From Ruminococcus sp. UBA1394 (lineage in GTDB: Bacteria > Bacillota > Clostridia > Oscillospirales > Ruminococcaceae): DNA of 64,000 nucleotides. The position numbers were made by a program, and so were the translations under genes. The stretch's first letter is position 1, and the number at the start of each line of letters is the position of its first letter. The stretch spans positions 1 to 64,000 of the forward strand of contig DBQM01000037.1 in the NCBI GenBank assembly GCA_002305725.1, written 5' to 3'. Of the stretch, positions 16,644-23,778 are shown in pieces. The notes below the pieces were generated by a model. The model worked only from the letters and a program-made list of their open reading frames with translations. It searched no databases and was not told the origin of the DNA.

Positions 16644-17352
16644 GCATCTCCTCAGCGTAGCCGATATACTGCATGATTCCGTCTGCGATTGATTTGCCGA
16701 GCTCGTCTGTGTGGTCGATTATCCATTGAGCGTGTTCAATACTGTCATGAAATTCAACCTCGATAAGACAGTTCGGGACTTCAGAGGTTGCAACTTCATA
16801 CAGATAAGCTGAACCCTGGGTACCGTCAAACATTCCTCTGTCATCGGTCGGTGTCAGACGGGAAACTCTGCTGTAAATATATTCCGCAAGCACCTTGCTG
16901 CCCAGAACTTTAGGGTTGTAGAAACACTCAGTACCCTCTCCTCCGCCGCTGTCGCCGCCGGCATTTGAGTGTATCGCAACGTGGGCAGTAACATTATTTT
17001 CATTGGCAAAATCGATTTTTTCCTGGAGGGAAAAATCAGGTTCTGCAACATAAACAGTAACACCGTTTTGTTCAAGATATTTTTTTACGCTTTCGCTTAC
17101 ATTCCTCATAACTTCTGCCTCTGTTGTATTTCCGGCAGCATAGGGGTTATCTGTCTGGTTTGACGGACTCAAGTATATAACAGGCTCAAACGGCACTTCT
17201 GCCTCCGGAGCTGAAACAGGAATATCTTTTTCAGAATTGCTTTTAAAAAGCTGCTTTCCGGCATATATGGCAAGAATCATAATTACTATTACTGAGATAA
17301 TTCTGTCATATCTTACTTTAGATTTTTTTCGCTTTTTCTGCGGCATAATCAA
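16591..17352 (-). CDS. Membrane-anchored N-acetylmuramoyl-L-alanine amidase (Amidase_3)
   Basis: The 253-residue protein has a basic N-terminus and one membrane helix (about residues 16-34), so it is anchored with an extracellular catalytic domain from about residue 55. The domain is Amidase_3-like: AIHSNAGG near residue 125 supplies a Zn His, and EVEFHD near 202 matches the catalytic Glu region. The first Zn His, normally in a PGHGG-like motif, is absent; that position reads YLSPSNQ, a variant I associate with some amidases. It may use other ligands or have altered activity. GGGAG lies 8 nt before the ATG. It is the first gene of a two-gene unit with queH. Confidence 0.8.
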   Translation of the reverse strand: MIMPQKKRKKSKVRYDRIISVIVIMILAIYAGKQLFKSNSEKDIPVSAPEAEVPFEPVIYLSPSNQTDNPYAAGNTTEAEVMRNVSESVKKYLEQNGVTVYVAEPDFSLQEKIDFANENNVTAHVAIHSNAGGDSGGGEGTECFYNPKVLGSKVLAEYIYSRVSRLTPTDDRGMFDGTQGSAYLYEVATSEVPNCLIEVEFHDSIEHAQWIIDHTDELGKSIADGIMQYIGYAEEMHEQKYTESSETENGEQN

Positions 17353-17439
17353 TCTCCCAAAAAATCAGTTTCTGACTATTATTATATAATAAAATGCGAA
17401 AAAAGTAAAGGCAAAACAATTTAATAAATGTAATCAGGC

Positions 17440-17468
17440 TTGACATACCAGTCGAACAGGAGTATAAT
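17440..17468 (+). promoter_or_regulatory. Consensus promoter upstream of FNT transporter
   Basis: TTGACA (17440-17445), a 17-nt spacer and TATAAT (17463-17468). Repeat B begins immediately after the -10 box, so the predicted transcript starts within its first hairpin and reads through both repeats before the transporter gene. Confidence 0.7.
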
Positions 17469-17777
17469 TATAGCGAATGCAAAAAATAATTTTGCATTCA
17501 CTATAATATTTTATTTTATTGCCTTGCACATCCGCTTACTTCGTAAGCTTCGTGCATATCGGCAAATAGTAAACGAAAAAATATTTTTTCGTTAAGGCAA
17601 TACCGCACAATTATTGTCGTACAGATGCGCAGTCAGATTTTTTGTCAGATTGCATAAAAAGCTCGCAGGCATACTGGCGTATGTCAAGAGATTTTTGTGT
17701 GATATGACGAGAAATCTGCAAGCAGATGTGCGGCAAAGGCGACAGCCGCTAATTGTGCGGTGTTGCCTTAACTAAAA
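17469..17777 (+). repeat. Repeat B interrupted by repeat A
   Basis: The first hairpin (TATAGCGAATGC with GCATTCACTATA), the core (TTGCAC...GCTTAC TTC GTAAGC...GTGCAT) and the left arm of the last hairpin (ATAGTAAACGAAAA) are present. The right arm is split after TTTTTCGTTA by a 180-bp repeat A and resumes as AACTA, so repeat A arrived later. Confidence 0.85.
17592..17771 (+). repeat. Repeat A, long copy (180 bp)
   Basis: Terminal inverted repeats TTAAGGCAATACCGCACAAT and ATTGTGCGGTGTTGCCTTAA enclose about 140 bp containing the family internal sequence plus a segment absent from the 79-bp copy at 48.7 kb. It has no open frame, so it resembles a non-autonomous mobile element. TTAA at both ends suggests a TA or TTAA target. 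Confidence 0.8.
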
Positions 17778-17810
17778 GGCGATTATAACGAATTGTCAAG
17801 GGGATTAGAT

Positions 17811-18455
17811 ATGCCGGGAGAATCTTTTAAAAGTGTATTTGCAAAATCTGTAATATCGGGTATTCTTATCGGGACAGGCGGGATTGTTTATCTTTCAGTT
17901 GAAAATAAGTATATCGGTGCTTTTTTGTTCAGTCTTGGACTGTTTACAATAATTCAGTCCGGATTTTCGCTTTACACCGGCAAGGTTGGCTATATTCCCG
18001 AAAAACCTCTTGCTTACATAAAAGAGGTTGCTGTAACTCTGCTCGGAAATATCTGCGGTACAGCGCTTACAGCCGGAGCAGTTTTACTGACTCATCTGAA
18101 CAGCAGCATTCACGAAAAAGCAGTTTCAGTCATGAACATTAAAATGGCTGACAGCCTTTTAAGCCAGATAATTCTTGGCTTTTTCTGCGGTATGCTTATG
18201 TATATAGCTGTGGAAAACGGAAGAATATGCAGAAAGAGAGGGTATGATACCTCAGCAGTATTCGGAACAGTTTTGCCTGTTATGGTTTTTATCCTTTGCG
18301 GATTTAATCATTCCGTTGCGGATTGCTTTTACCTTTTTGCCGCTTATCCATGTCTTAAAGGGGCATTGTATATTCTTACAGTTGCGGTGGGAAATGCTTT
18401 TGGAGGTATGACCATTCCATTCTTAAAAAAGCTGTTCGACAAAGAAAATGAATAA
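17811..18455 (+). CDS. Formate/nitrite transporter (FNT) family protein
   Basis: The 214-residue polytopic membrane protein has about six hydrophobic segments and typical FNT features: LFSLGLFTI near residue 38, LYTGKVGY near 53, and CGFNHSVAD near 164, matching the conserved loop and fifth helix with its His. FNT channels are pentameric and pass small monocarboxylates or nitrite and hydrosulfide; formate is the likeliest cargo in a fermenting anaerobe, by inference only. I start at ATG 17811 with AAGGGG upstream, not at an upstream TTG. The gene lies about 340 nt downstream of a consensus promoter, separated by two nested repeats. Confidence 0.85.
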   Translation: MPGESFKSVFAKSVISGILIGTGGIVYLSVENKYIGAFLFSLGLFTIIQSGFSLYTGKVGYIPEKPLAYIKEVAVTLLGNICGTALTAGAVLLTHLNSSIHEKAVSVMNIKMADSLLSQIILGFFCGMLMYIAVENGRICRKRGYDTSAVFGTVLPVMVFILCGFNHSVADCFYLFAAYPCLKGALYILTVAVGNAFGGMTIPFLKKLFDKENE

Positions 18456-18480
18456 ATTTGAATTTTTTTGAAAATACCCC

Positions 18481-18509
18481 TTTACAAATCAATAGAAATA
18501 TGATATAAT
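18481..18509 (+). promoter_or_regulatory. Promoter of tRNA-Pro
   Basis: TTTACA (18481-18486), a 17-nt spacer and TATAAT (18504-18509), 11 nt before the tRNA. Confidence 0.7.
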
Positions 18510-18520
18510 ATTAATGCTAT

Positions 18521-18597
18521 CGAGGTGTGGCTCAGTTTGGTAGAGCGCTGCGTTCGGGACGCAGAGGCCGTGGGTTCAAGTCCCGTCACCTCGACCA
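18521..18597 (+). tRNA. tRNA-Pro(CGG)
   Basis: Complete cloverleaf: acceptor CGAGGTG/CACCTCG, anticodon stem CTGCG/CGCAG with loop TTCGGGA (anticodon CGG), TTCAAGT T-loop and an encoded CCA. It has its own promoter. Confidence 0.95.
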
Positions 18598-18685
18598 TAC
18601 ATATCGGGTTTCGTTTTATGAAGCCCGATTTTTCTTTTCATGGTTCAGAGTGAATGATGAATTATCAGATTACAGGAGAAAATTT

Positions 18686-19150
18686 ATGAAACGTGTGCTT
18701 GTAAAGTCTGTTTTTGGTGCATTTGAATATGTTATGTTACATTTTTATCCGTTTGGGCAGGAAGAAATGTCAGAACAAACGGATACATATGCGGTTATAT
18801 TCATTCAGGATACACATACAGGCGGATTTGGCTTTCAGTTTAATGAGAACAAATTCTGCAAGGGAGTACTGACTCTCTACTTTGATGACAATGTTAAGGA
18901 AGTAGAGGGCGCAGTAATGTTTTCCGATGAACACGCTGAGCAGATAATTGATTTTATACAGTCACATAAAAATGTTGATACATTGCTGGTGCATTGCTAC
19001 GGCGGACAGTCACGCTCAAGGGCAGTAGGGGCATTTGCAGTAAAAATGCTCGGGGGAGATAATTCCGAATATTTTAAAACCGGAGTCCCCAACCAGCACG
19101 TTTATGATGTACTGGAAACTGTATGGATTCAGCGAATGCTTCGTGGATAA
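18686..19150 (+). CDS. Dual-specificity phosphatase-like protein
   Basis: The 154-residue protein has a Cx5R phosphatase signature, HCYGGQSRSRA near residue 105, preceded by a beta strand (TLLVH) and followed by a helix. That is the catalytic loop of cysteine-dependent tyrosine/dual-specificity phosphatases. It is small for the family and has no extra domain. Its substrate cannot be predicted. The start at 18686 is set by AGGAG about 7 nt upstream; the frame is open back into the tRNA-Pro gene, which excludes the longer version. It is bounded by the tRNA upstream and by a terminator shared with rmuC downstream. Confidence 0.7.
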   Translation: MKRVLVKSVFGAFEYVMLHFYPFGQEEMSEQTDTYAVIFIQDTHTGGFGFQFNENKFCKGVLTLYFDDNVKEVEGAVMFSDEHAEQIIDFIQSHKNVDTLLVHCYGGQSRSRAVGAFAVKMLGGDNSEYFKTGVPNQHVYDVLETVWIQRMLRG

Positions 19151-19153
19151 CAA

Positions 19154-19202
19154 AACGATAGCTTTACTCCTGAAATAACAGGGTAAAGCTATCGTTTTTT
19201 TT
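19154..19202. terminator. Bidirectional terminator between phosphatase gene and rmuC
   Basis: ACGATAGCTTTAC with GTAAAGCTATCGT forms a 13-bp stem followed by eight T, between two convergent genes. Confidence 0.88.
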
Positions 19203-19205
19203 GTA

Positions 19206-20702
19206 TCAGTTTATTTCCAGCAGTTTAGCGGATTCCTCCGATGAATCCAGAGCAGAAACTGTCTGAAGCTTGCGGTTTATAGCCCTTGTACGGGTACCGA
19301 TAAGCTTGTCAAGTTCCTCGTCAGCCTGCCTTAGGCGGTTTCTCGTTGAAACAAGTACATTTTCAAAATTGCCGAATTCCTTTTTGGCAGCCTCCAGTAT
19401 CTTCCATACCTCTCCGCTCTTTTTCTGAATTGCGAGAGTTCTGAATCCCATCTGCAGACTGTTGAGCATTGCAGCCATAGTTGACGGACCTGCAATGTTG
19501 ACCTTGTAATTCCTCTGGAGCACTTCAACAAGTCCCATGTTTACTACTTCTGCATACAGTCCCTCAAAAGGAAGAAACATGATTGCAAAGTCGGTTGTAT
19601 AGGGAGGTACGATATACTTATCATGAATACTCTTTGCGCATTTCTTGATTTCGGATTCAAGGGCAGTTCTTTTTGCTTTAAGCTCGTTTGGATCACCGGT
19701 TTCATAAGCGGCAAGGAGATTTGAATATGTATCTCCTGGAAATTTCGAGTCGATTGGAAGATAAACGCACTCCCCGTCCTCCAGACCCGGCAGTCTGACT
19801 GCAAAATCAACCTTTTCCGAGCCGTTTGGAGTAACAGCAATCTGTTCGCCGTACTGTTCCGGCGCAAGAATTTCTCCAAGAATCGCACCAAGCTGAATTT
19901 CGCCCATGATACCTCTTGTCTTGACGTTGGAGAGGACATTTTTAAGGTCCGAAACTCCGGAGGCAACGTTTTTCATTTCGCCCAGTCCCTCGTAAACCTC
20001 AGCCAGCCGCTTGTTGACCGTTTCAAAGGATTTGGAGATTTTATCGTCAAGGGTTTTCTGCAATTTTTCGTTTACTGTGTTGTTTATCTTGTCAAGACTG
20101 TCCTGGTTATCCTTTCTCAGCTTTTCCATGCTTTCGGTGTTGGATCGGCGGATGCTGTCGAGAGTGGCGAGAATCTCCGTTCTTATCTTGTCAAAATCGC
20201 CCTCTAATTTGGTAAGCTTTTCAGTTGTAGCCTTTTGCTGCTTGTCCTGTCCGTCATTAAGGCTTTTGCCAAGCTCGGACATATTCTTTACGACAGTTTC
20301 AAAAGCTTTGTTCAGCTTGTCGTCAAGAGTAGACTGCATTTTTTCGGTGATAATGCTGTTCATTTTGTCAAGGCTTTCCTGGTTTTCCTTACGCAGACCG
20401 CCCATTTCTGCCTCGATTTTAAGGAGAGTTTCGCCGGCTTTTGTCTGCTGCTTGTCCTGGGAATCACGCAGACTGTCGCCCAGCACAGAGATCTGTTTTA
20501 CCATTGTTTCGCTCTGTCTTACAGTCTGGTCCATTAAAAGCTTGTTCTGGTTTGCGTTATTCTGACTGAGAAATTCGATTTGCTTTTTCAGTTCCTCAAT
20601 CTCCTGATTATCACGTCCTGCGCCTGTATTGCCGGACTTTATCAATAAAACAACAAGCAATACAACAATCACAGCGCAGCATATTAAAATTGCAATATCC
20701 AT
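19206..20702 (-). CDS. rmuC: RmuC family DNA recombination protein
   Basis: The 498-residue protein starts with one membrane helix (residues 3-23), followed by a long coiled-coil region (about 30-255) and the RmuC nuclease-like domain (about 260-480). The domain has KTRGIMGEIQLGAIL near 264, the PIDSKFPGD strand and FLPFEGLY. RmuC limits recombination at inverted repeats by an unresolved mechanism; the PD-(D/E)xK-like fold is family knowledge. The coiled coil contains a visible internal duplication of about 90 residues (LDDKLNKAFETVVK against LDDKISKSFETVNK). The ATG has AAGGAG upstream. A repeat B copy sits just upstream of the gene. The context does not otherwise add function. Confidence 0.9.
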   Translation of the reverse strand: MDIAILICCAVIVVLLVVLLIKSGNTGAGRDNQEIEELKKQIEFLSQNNANQNKLLMDQTVRQSETMVKQISVLGDSLRDSQDKQQTKAGETLLKIEAEMGGLRKENQESLDKMNSIITEKMQSTLDDKLNKAFETVVKNMSELGKSLNDGQDKQQKATTEKLTKLEGDFDKIRTEILATLDSIRRSNTESMEKLRKDNQDSLDKINNTVNEKLQKTLDDKISKSFETVNKRLAEVYEGLGEMKNVASGVSDLKNVLSNVKTRGIMGEIQLGAILGEILAPEQYGEQIAVTPNGSEKVDFAVRLPGLEDGECVYLPIDSKFPGDTYSNLLAAYETGDPNELKAKRTALESEIKKCAKSIHDKYIVPPYTTDFAIMFLPFEGLYAEVVNMGLVEVLQRNYKVNIAGPSTMAAMLNSLQMGFRTLAIQKKSGEVWKILEAAKKEFGNFENVLVSTRNRLRQADEELDKLIGTRTRAINRKLQTVSALDSSEESAKLLEIN

Positions 20703-20740
20703 AAATTCTCCTTTTCTTATTATTAAAGTTTCAGTATAAT

Positions 20741-20870
20741 ATAGTAAACGAAAAAATTTTTTTCGTTTACTATTAGCCGATATGCACGGAGCTTACGAAG
20801 TAAGCGGATGTGCAAGGCAATAAAATAATTTATTATAGTGAACGCAAAATTATTTTTTGCGTTCACTATA
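20741..20870 (-). repeat. Repeat B, copy at 20.8 kb (reverse)
   Basis: A complete three-hairpin copy in reverse orientation: ATAGTAAACG/CGTTTACTAT, core GCCGATATGCAC...GCTTAC GAA GTAAGC...GTGCAAGG, and ATAGTGAACGC/GCGTTCACTAT. It separates rmuC from the araC-type regulator; both genes are on the minus strand. Confidence 0.88.
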
Positions 20871-20902
20871 ATTATACATTATCAGTAATAAAAAATCAAA
20901 TA

Positions 20903-21769
20903 CTATTTTCTGAAATTGAACCGGTATTCCGAGGGCGTTTCAGCGTTATGCTTTTTAAAAATACGGCTGAAATAATTGCTGTCATTATAACCGCAGCGTG
21001 AGGCGATTTCCGCTATCGGCAGACTGCTTGTTTTAAGAAGCTCACGGGCTTTCTGCATACGCAGATTTGTTATGTAGTCAATGGGTATACAGCCGAGAGT
21101 TTCTTTAAAAAGCCGTATGAACTGACGCTCTGAATAGTTGGAAAGCCTGGCAAGACCGGAAACTGAGATCGGTTCTGCATAGTTTTTTTCAATATATGCA
21201 ATTGCCTCAGCAAGTTTGATGATTCCGGTTTCATCGGTGATTTTTTCAACATTATAAAGCCGTGACAGCACAACAGCTAAATTTAAAAAATCAGATTTCA
21301 CCATGGTTTTCCAGCCGGTCTGTTTTTCCGTGTATTCCCTGTACAGCTTTTCTATAAGATGGTTTATCTGAATGAATGCATTGAAATCCAGCTTCAGACG
21401 GCTTGCAAAATGCTTTGTCCTGGAACAGTGCGGCTCAAGGAAAAAAAGTGCCTGAAATCCGGCAGATTCGGCTATATCAAGTTCGGGGGTTATGAAAAAC
21501 ATCGGGTCAAACATTATGTTGCATATACGGAAATCCTTTACATTAGTATAGCCGTGTACGGTTTCATCGCTTATAACAAAGACGTCGCCCTTGCTGATAC
21601 GGTAATTTTCATTGTCAACTATATGTTCTGCACTTCCGCTTAAGACGATAACAAGCTCTGAAAAATTTTCGTGGCTGTGCATATAAAGGTCTTCCTTATG
21701 CTCGCCGTACTGGATAAAAAACGGAAAGCTTTCGTCAGAAGTGAAAATATTCAAAGGCAGCTTTATCAT
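20903..21769 (-). CDS. AraC family transcriptional regulator
   Basis: The 288-residue protein has an N-terminal cupin-like sensor domain (about 15-100; HSHENFSELVIVLSG) and a C-terminal double helix-turn-helix of the AraC type (about 185-285), with AEIASRCGYNDSNYFSRIFKK as the second HTH region. Such regulators usually sense a sugar and activate an adjacent carbohydrate gene. It is divergent from a GH43 glycosidase, with a 128-nt intergenic region containing a perfect 27-nt palindrome. This makes regulation of the GH43 gene the likeliest role, an inference from position. Confidence 0.88.
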   Translation of the reverse strand: MIKLPLNIFTSDESFPFFIQYGEHKEDLYMHSHENFSELVIVLSGSAEHIVDNENYRISKGDVFVISDETVHGYTNVKDFRICNIMFDPMFFITPELDIAESAGFQALFFLEPHCSRTKHFASRLKLDFNAFIQINHLIEKLYREYTEKQTGWKTMVKSDFLNLAVVLSRLYNVEKITDETGIIKLAEAIAYIEKNYAEPISVSGLARLSNYSERQFIRLFKETLGCIPIDYITNLRMQKARELLKTSSLPIAEIASRCGYNDSNYFSRIFKKHNAETPSEYRFNFRK

Positions 21770-21842
21770 TTTTTCCTCCTCTCCGGTATTTGTCAGTTAT
21801 GTGCTGTCAATTGTCGAAATAGTTCTTTAAATTCAGAAAAAA

Positions 21843-21869
21843 ATATGCTATACTTAAAGTATAGCATAT
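21843..21869. promoter_or_regulatory. Perfect 27-nt palindrome between araC-type gene and GH43 gene
   Basis: The arms ATATGCTATACTT and AAGTATAGCATAT surround one A. TATACT inside the left arm can act as the -10 box for GH43 and, by symmetry, for the divergent direction. It is a candidate operator for the adjacent regulator, 28 nt before the GH43 start codon. Confidence 0.55.
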
Positions 21870-21897
21870 CAGAAACAATAACACAAGGAGAAGTTTT

Positions 21898-23217
21898 ATG
21901 CCAAATCCATTTTTACCTTTATGGGAGTATATCCCCGACGGTGAACCTCGTGTGTTCGGCGACAGGGTTTATCTTTACGGCTCTCATGACAGAGCGTCAT
22001 CAGAGCAGTTCTGTGATTTTAAATTAAAAGTATGGTCTGCATCGGTTTCAGATTTAAACAGCTGGCAGTGCCACGGCGACAGCTTTCACACAAGAAAAGA
22101 TACCGACCACGAAGCTGATACCAACTGGACAGACAGGGAACTTTATGCCCCCGACGTTGTATGCAGGGACGGTAAATACTATCTGTATTCATATATTCTG
22201 GCGTCAAAAGGCTGTGTGAGCGTAAGCGACAGACCGGAAGGACCGTTTAAACTGCTCAGCACCTATGTGTATGACGAGGCGGACGCCGGAGATGACGGCA
22301 TATTCAACGACGCCGGAGTACTTGTTGATGATGACGGCAGAGTTTATATTTATTACGGCTTTGAAAAATCCCATTTCGGTGAGCTGAATCCGGAAAATAT
22401 GTATGAGATAAAAAAAGGCTCATACAAAGAGGATATGATTCCATGCGGCGACGGCAAGACCGATTTCTTTGAGGCAAGCTCACCCAGAAAAATCAACGGT
22501 AAATATTATCTGATATATTCGCCCAAAAACGGCGGCTGCCTTGACTATGCCGTTTCTGACAGTCCGTCGGGGCCTTTTGAACACAAGGGTACTATCATCA
22601 ATAACAGCATTGATTATCCCGGCGGAAACAATCACGGTTCAGTGTGCAATATAAACGGTCAGTGGTATATTTTCTACCACCGCATGACCAACGGTACTAT
22701 CATGTCAAGGTGTGCCTGTGCGGAGAAAATAGAGATACTTCCGGACGGTACTATTCCGGAGGTTGAAATGACTTCTCTGGGCTTTGAGGAGTCGCTGAAC
22801 CCTTACACGATTACGCCGGCTGAAATTGCCTGTGTGCTTAAAGGCGGCTGTTTTATTACGCAAAAGGATACGTTCACAAGGGTAGTCACCGGAATAAAAA
22901 ACGGCAGTATTATCGGTTACAAATATTTCGATTTCGGAGAGGATTTTTCAAGCAAAACTATGGAGTTTTCCGCAAAGGTTACCGGAGCAGGCTGTCAGGG
23001 GCAGATTCATATTGTTATTGATGATTATGAAAACGGTGAGGAAATCGGCGTCTGTGATATCGGCACTCATGACGGAGTGTATCATGCCCGTGTGAAAAAT
23101 GTGACCGGCAGACACAGCGTTTTTCTGAAAGTGAATCATGTCTATAACGGCTGGTTTGCTCATGCGTTTAATGAGCGGAATATATTTGACCTTGAATCTT
23201 TTGTTTTTACTAAATAA
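21898..23217 (+). CDS. Glycoside hydrolase family 43 protein, intracellular
   Basis: The 439-residue protein begins directly with the GH43 five-bladed propeller (NPFLPLWEYIPDGEPRV), without a signal peptide, so it should act on imported oligosaccharides. Acidic residues expected for the family are visible: an Asp near the N-terminus (YIPDGEP), an Asp in YAPDVV near 84, and a Glu in FFEASSPRKI near 190. From about residue 310 a beta-sandwich resembling CBM6 follows. GH43 members act mostly on arabinose- or xylose-containing glycans; exact specificity is not readable. AAGGAG precedes the ATG. It is divergent from an AraC-type regulator, and no sugar transporter is adjacent. Confidence 0.85.
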   Translation: MPNPFLPLWEYIPDGEPRVFGDRVYLYGSHDRASSEQFCDFKLKVWSASVSDLNSWQCHGDSFHTRKDTDHEADTNWTDRELYAPDVVCRDGKYYLYSYILASKGCVSVSDRPEGPFKLLSTYVYDEADAGDDGIFNDAGVLVDDDGRVYIYYGFEKSHFGELNPENMYEIKKGSYKEDMIPCGDGKTDFFEASSPRKINGKYYLIYSPKNGGCLDYAVSDSPSGPFEHKGTIINNSIDYPGGNNHGSVCNINGQWYIFYHRMTNGTIMSRCACAEKIEILPDGTIPEVEMTSLGFEESLNPYTITPAEIACVLKGGCFITQKDTFTRVVTGIKNGSIIGYKYFDFGEDFSSKTMEFSAKVTGAGCQGQIHIVIDDYENGEEIGVCDIGTHDGVYHARVKNVTGRHSVFLKVNHVYNGWFAHAFNERNIFDLESFVFTK

Positions 23218-23248
23218 ACTGAACGCCGCACTGATTTGTGCGGCATTT
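23218..23248 (+). terminator. Terminator after GH43 gene
   Basis: GCCGCAC/GTGCGGC stem with a 6-nt loop and a short T-rich tail, immediately after the stop codon. Confidence 0.6.
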
Positions 23249-23250
23249 GT

Positions 23251-23769
23251 TTAATATTCAATCCCTTTTCTTGAACTGACACCTTTTTCAAACGGGTGTT
23301 TAACAGCCTTTATCTCGCTTACATAGTCGGCGCAGTCAATAAAAATCTGCTCCGGGGCATGTCCGGTCATGACTATTTCCGCTTGCGGTTCGCCGGAAAT
23401 AAGGGAAATAACTGCATTCCTGTCAATGAGATTCAAGTTATATGCGTCAGCAATCTCGTCCAGTATCAGCATATCAACCTTGCCGCTGTTCACCAGTTCC
23501 GCCGCCGCTTTCAGATTGCTGTTGTGGCAGTTTGTTATCTCCGCTTTGTCCTTTTCCGTCATTTTAAAGGAAAAGCCGTAATTTCTGTCACACCTGCTTA
23601 CAGTCACATTTTCAAGACGTTCAAGAGAATGCAGTTCACCTGTGTCAGTACCCTTTAAAAACTGAACAATATGAACTCTCATGCCGCTGCCGGACGCTCT
23701 CAGAGCAAGTCCCAAAGCGGCTGTTGTTTTGCCTTTTCCGGTTCCGTAGTAGAGGTGTTTCAGAAACAT
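23251..23769 (-). CDS. cobO: Cob(I)yrinic acid a,c-diamide adenosyltransferase (CobO/BtuR type)
   Basis: The 172-residue P-loop protein adenosylates corrinoids to the coenzyme B12 form. Walker A is GTGKGKTTAALG near residue 9; VHIVQFLKG near 32, the acidic strand MLILDEI near 98 and VMTGHAPE near 131 fit the CobO family, as does the length (usually 170-200). The ATG follows AAGGAG. It is the last gene of a minus-strand unit asnB-HD-pyrB-cobO with gaps of 9-24 nt. No other cobalamin gene is in the window, so it may serve salvage. The functional tie to pyrB is unclear. Confidence 0.87.
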   Translation of the reverse strand: MFLKHLYYGTGKGKTTAALGLALRASGSGMRVHIVQFLKGTDTGELHSLERLENVTVSRCDRNYGFSFKMTEKDKAEITNCHNSNLKAAAELVNSGKVDMLILDEIADAYNLNLIDRNAVISLISGEPQAEIVMTGHAPEQIFIDCADYVSEIKAVKHPFEKGVSSRKGIEY

Positions 23770-23778
23770 AATTTCTCC

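Larger units (their letters stand above)
17353..17810. other. Divergent intergenic region with nested repeats
   Basis: The gap between the amidase (minus) and the FNT transporter (plus) holds a consensus plus-strand promoter, a repeat B copy, and a repeat A copy inserted in the final hairpin of that repeat B. No other gene is visible. Confidence 0.7.

Noticed and set aside
18527..18685. Longer start for the phosphatase gene
   Set aside because: It would begin inside tRNA-Pro; the ATG at 18686 has a proper RBS.
21812..21818. Exact Spo0A box TGTCGAA upstream of the GH43 gene
   Set aside because: A 7-base match is expected several times in 64 kb by chance, and the gene has no sporulation context.
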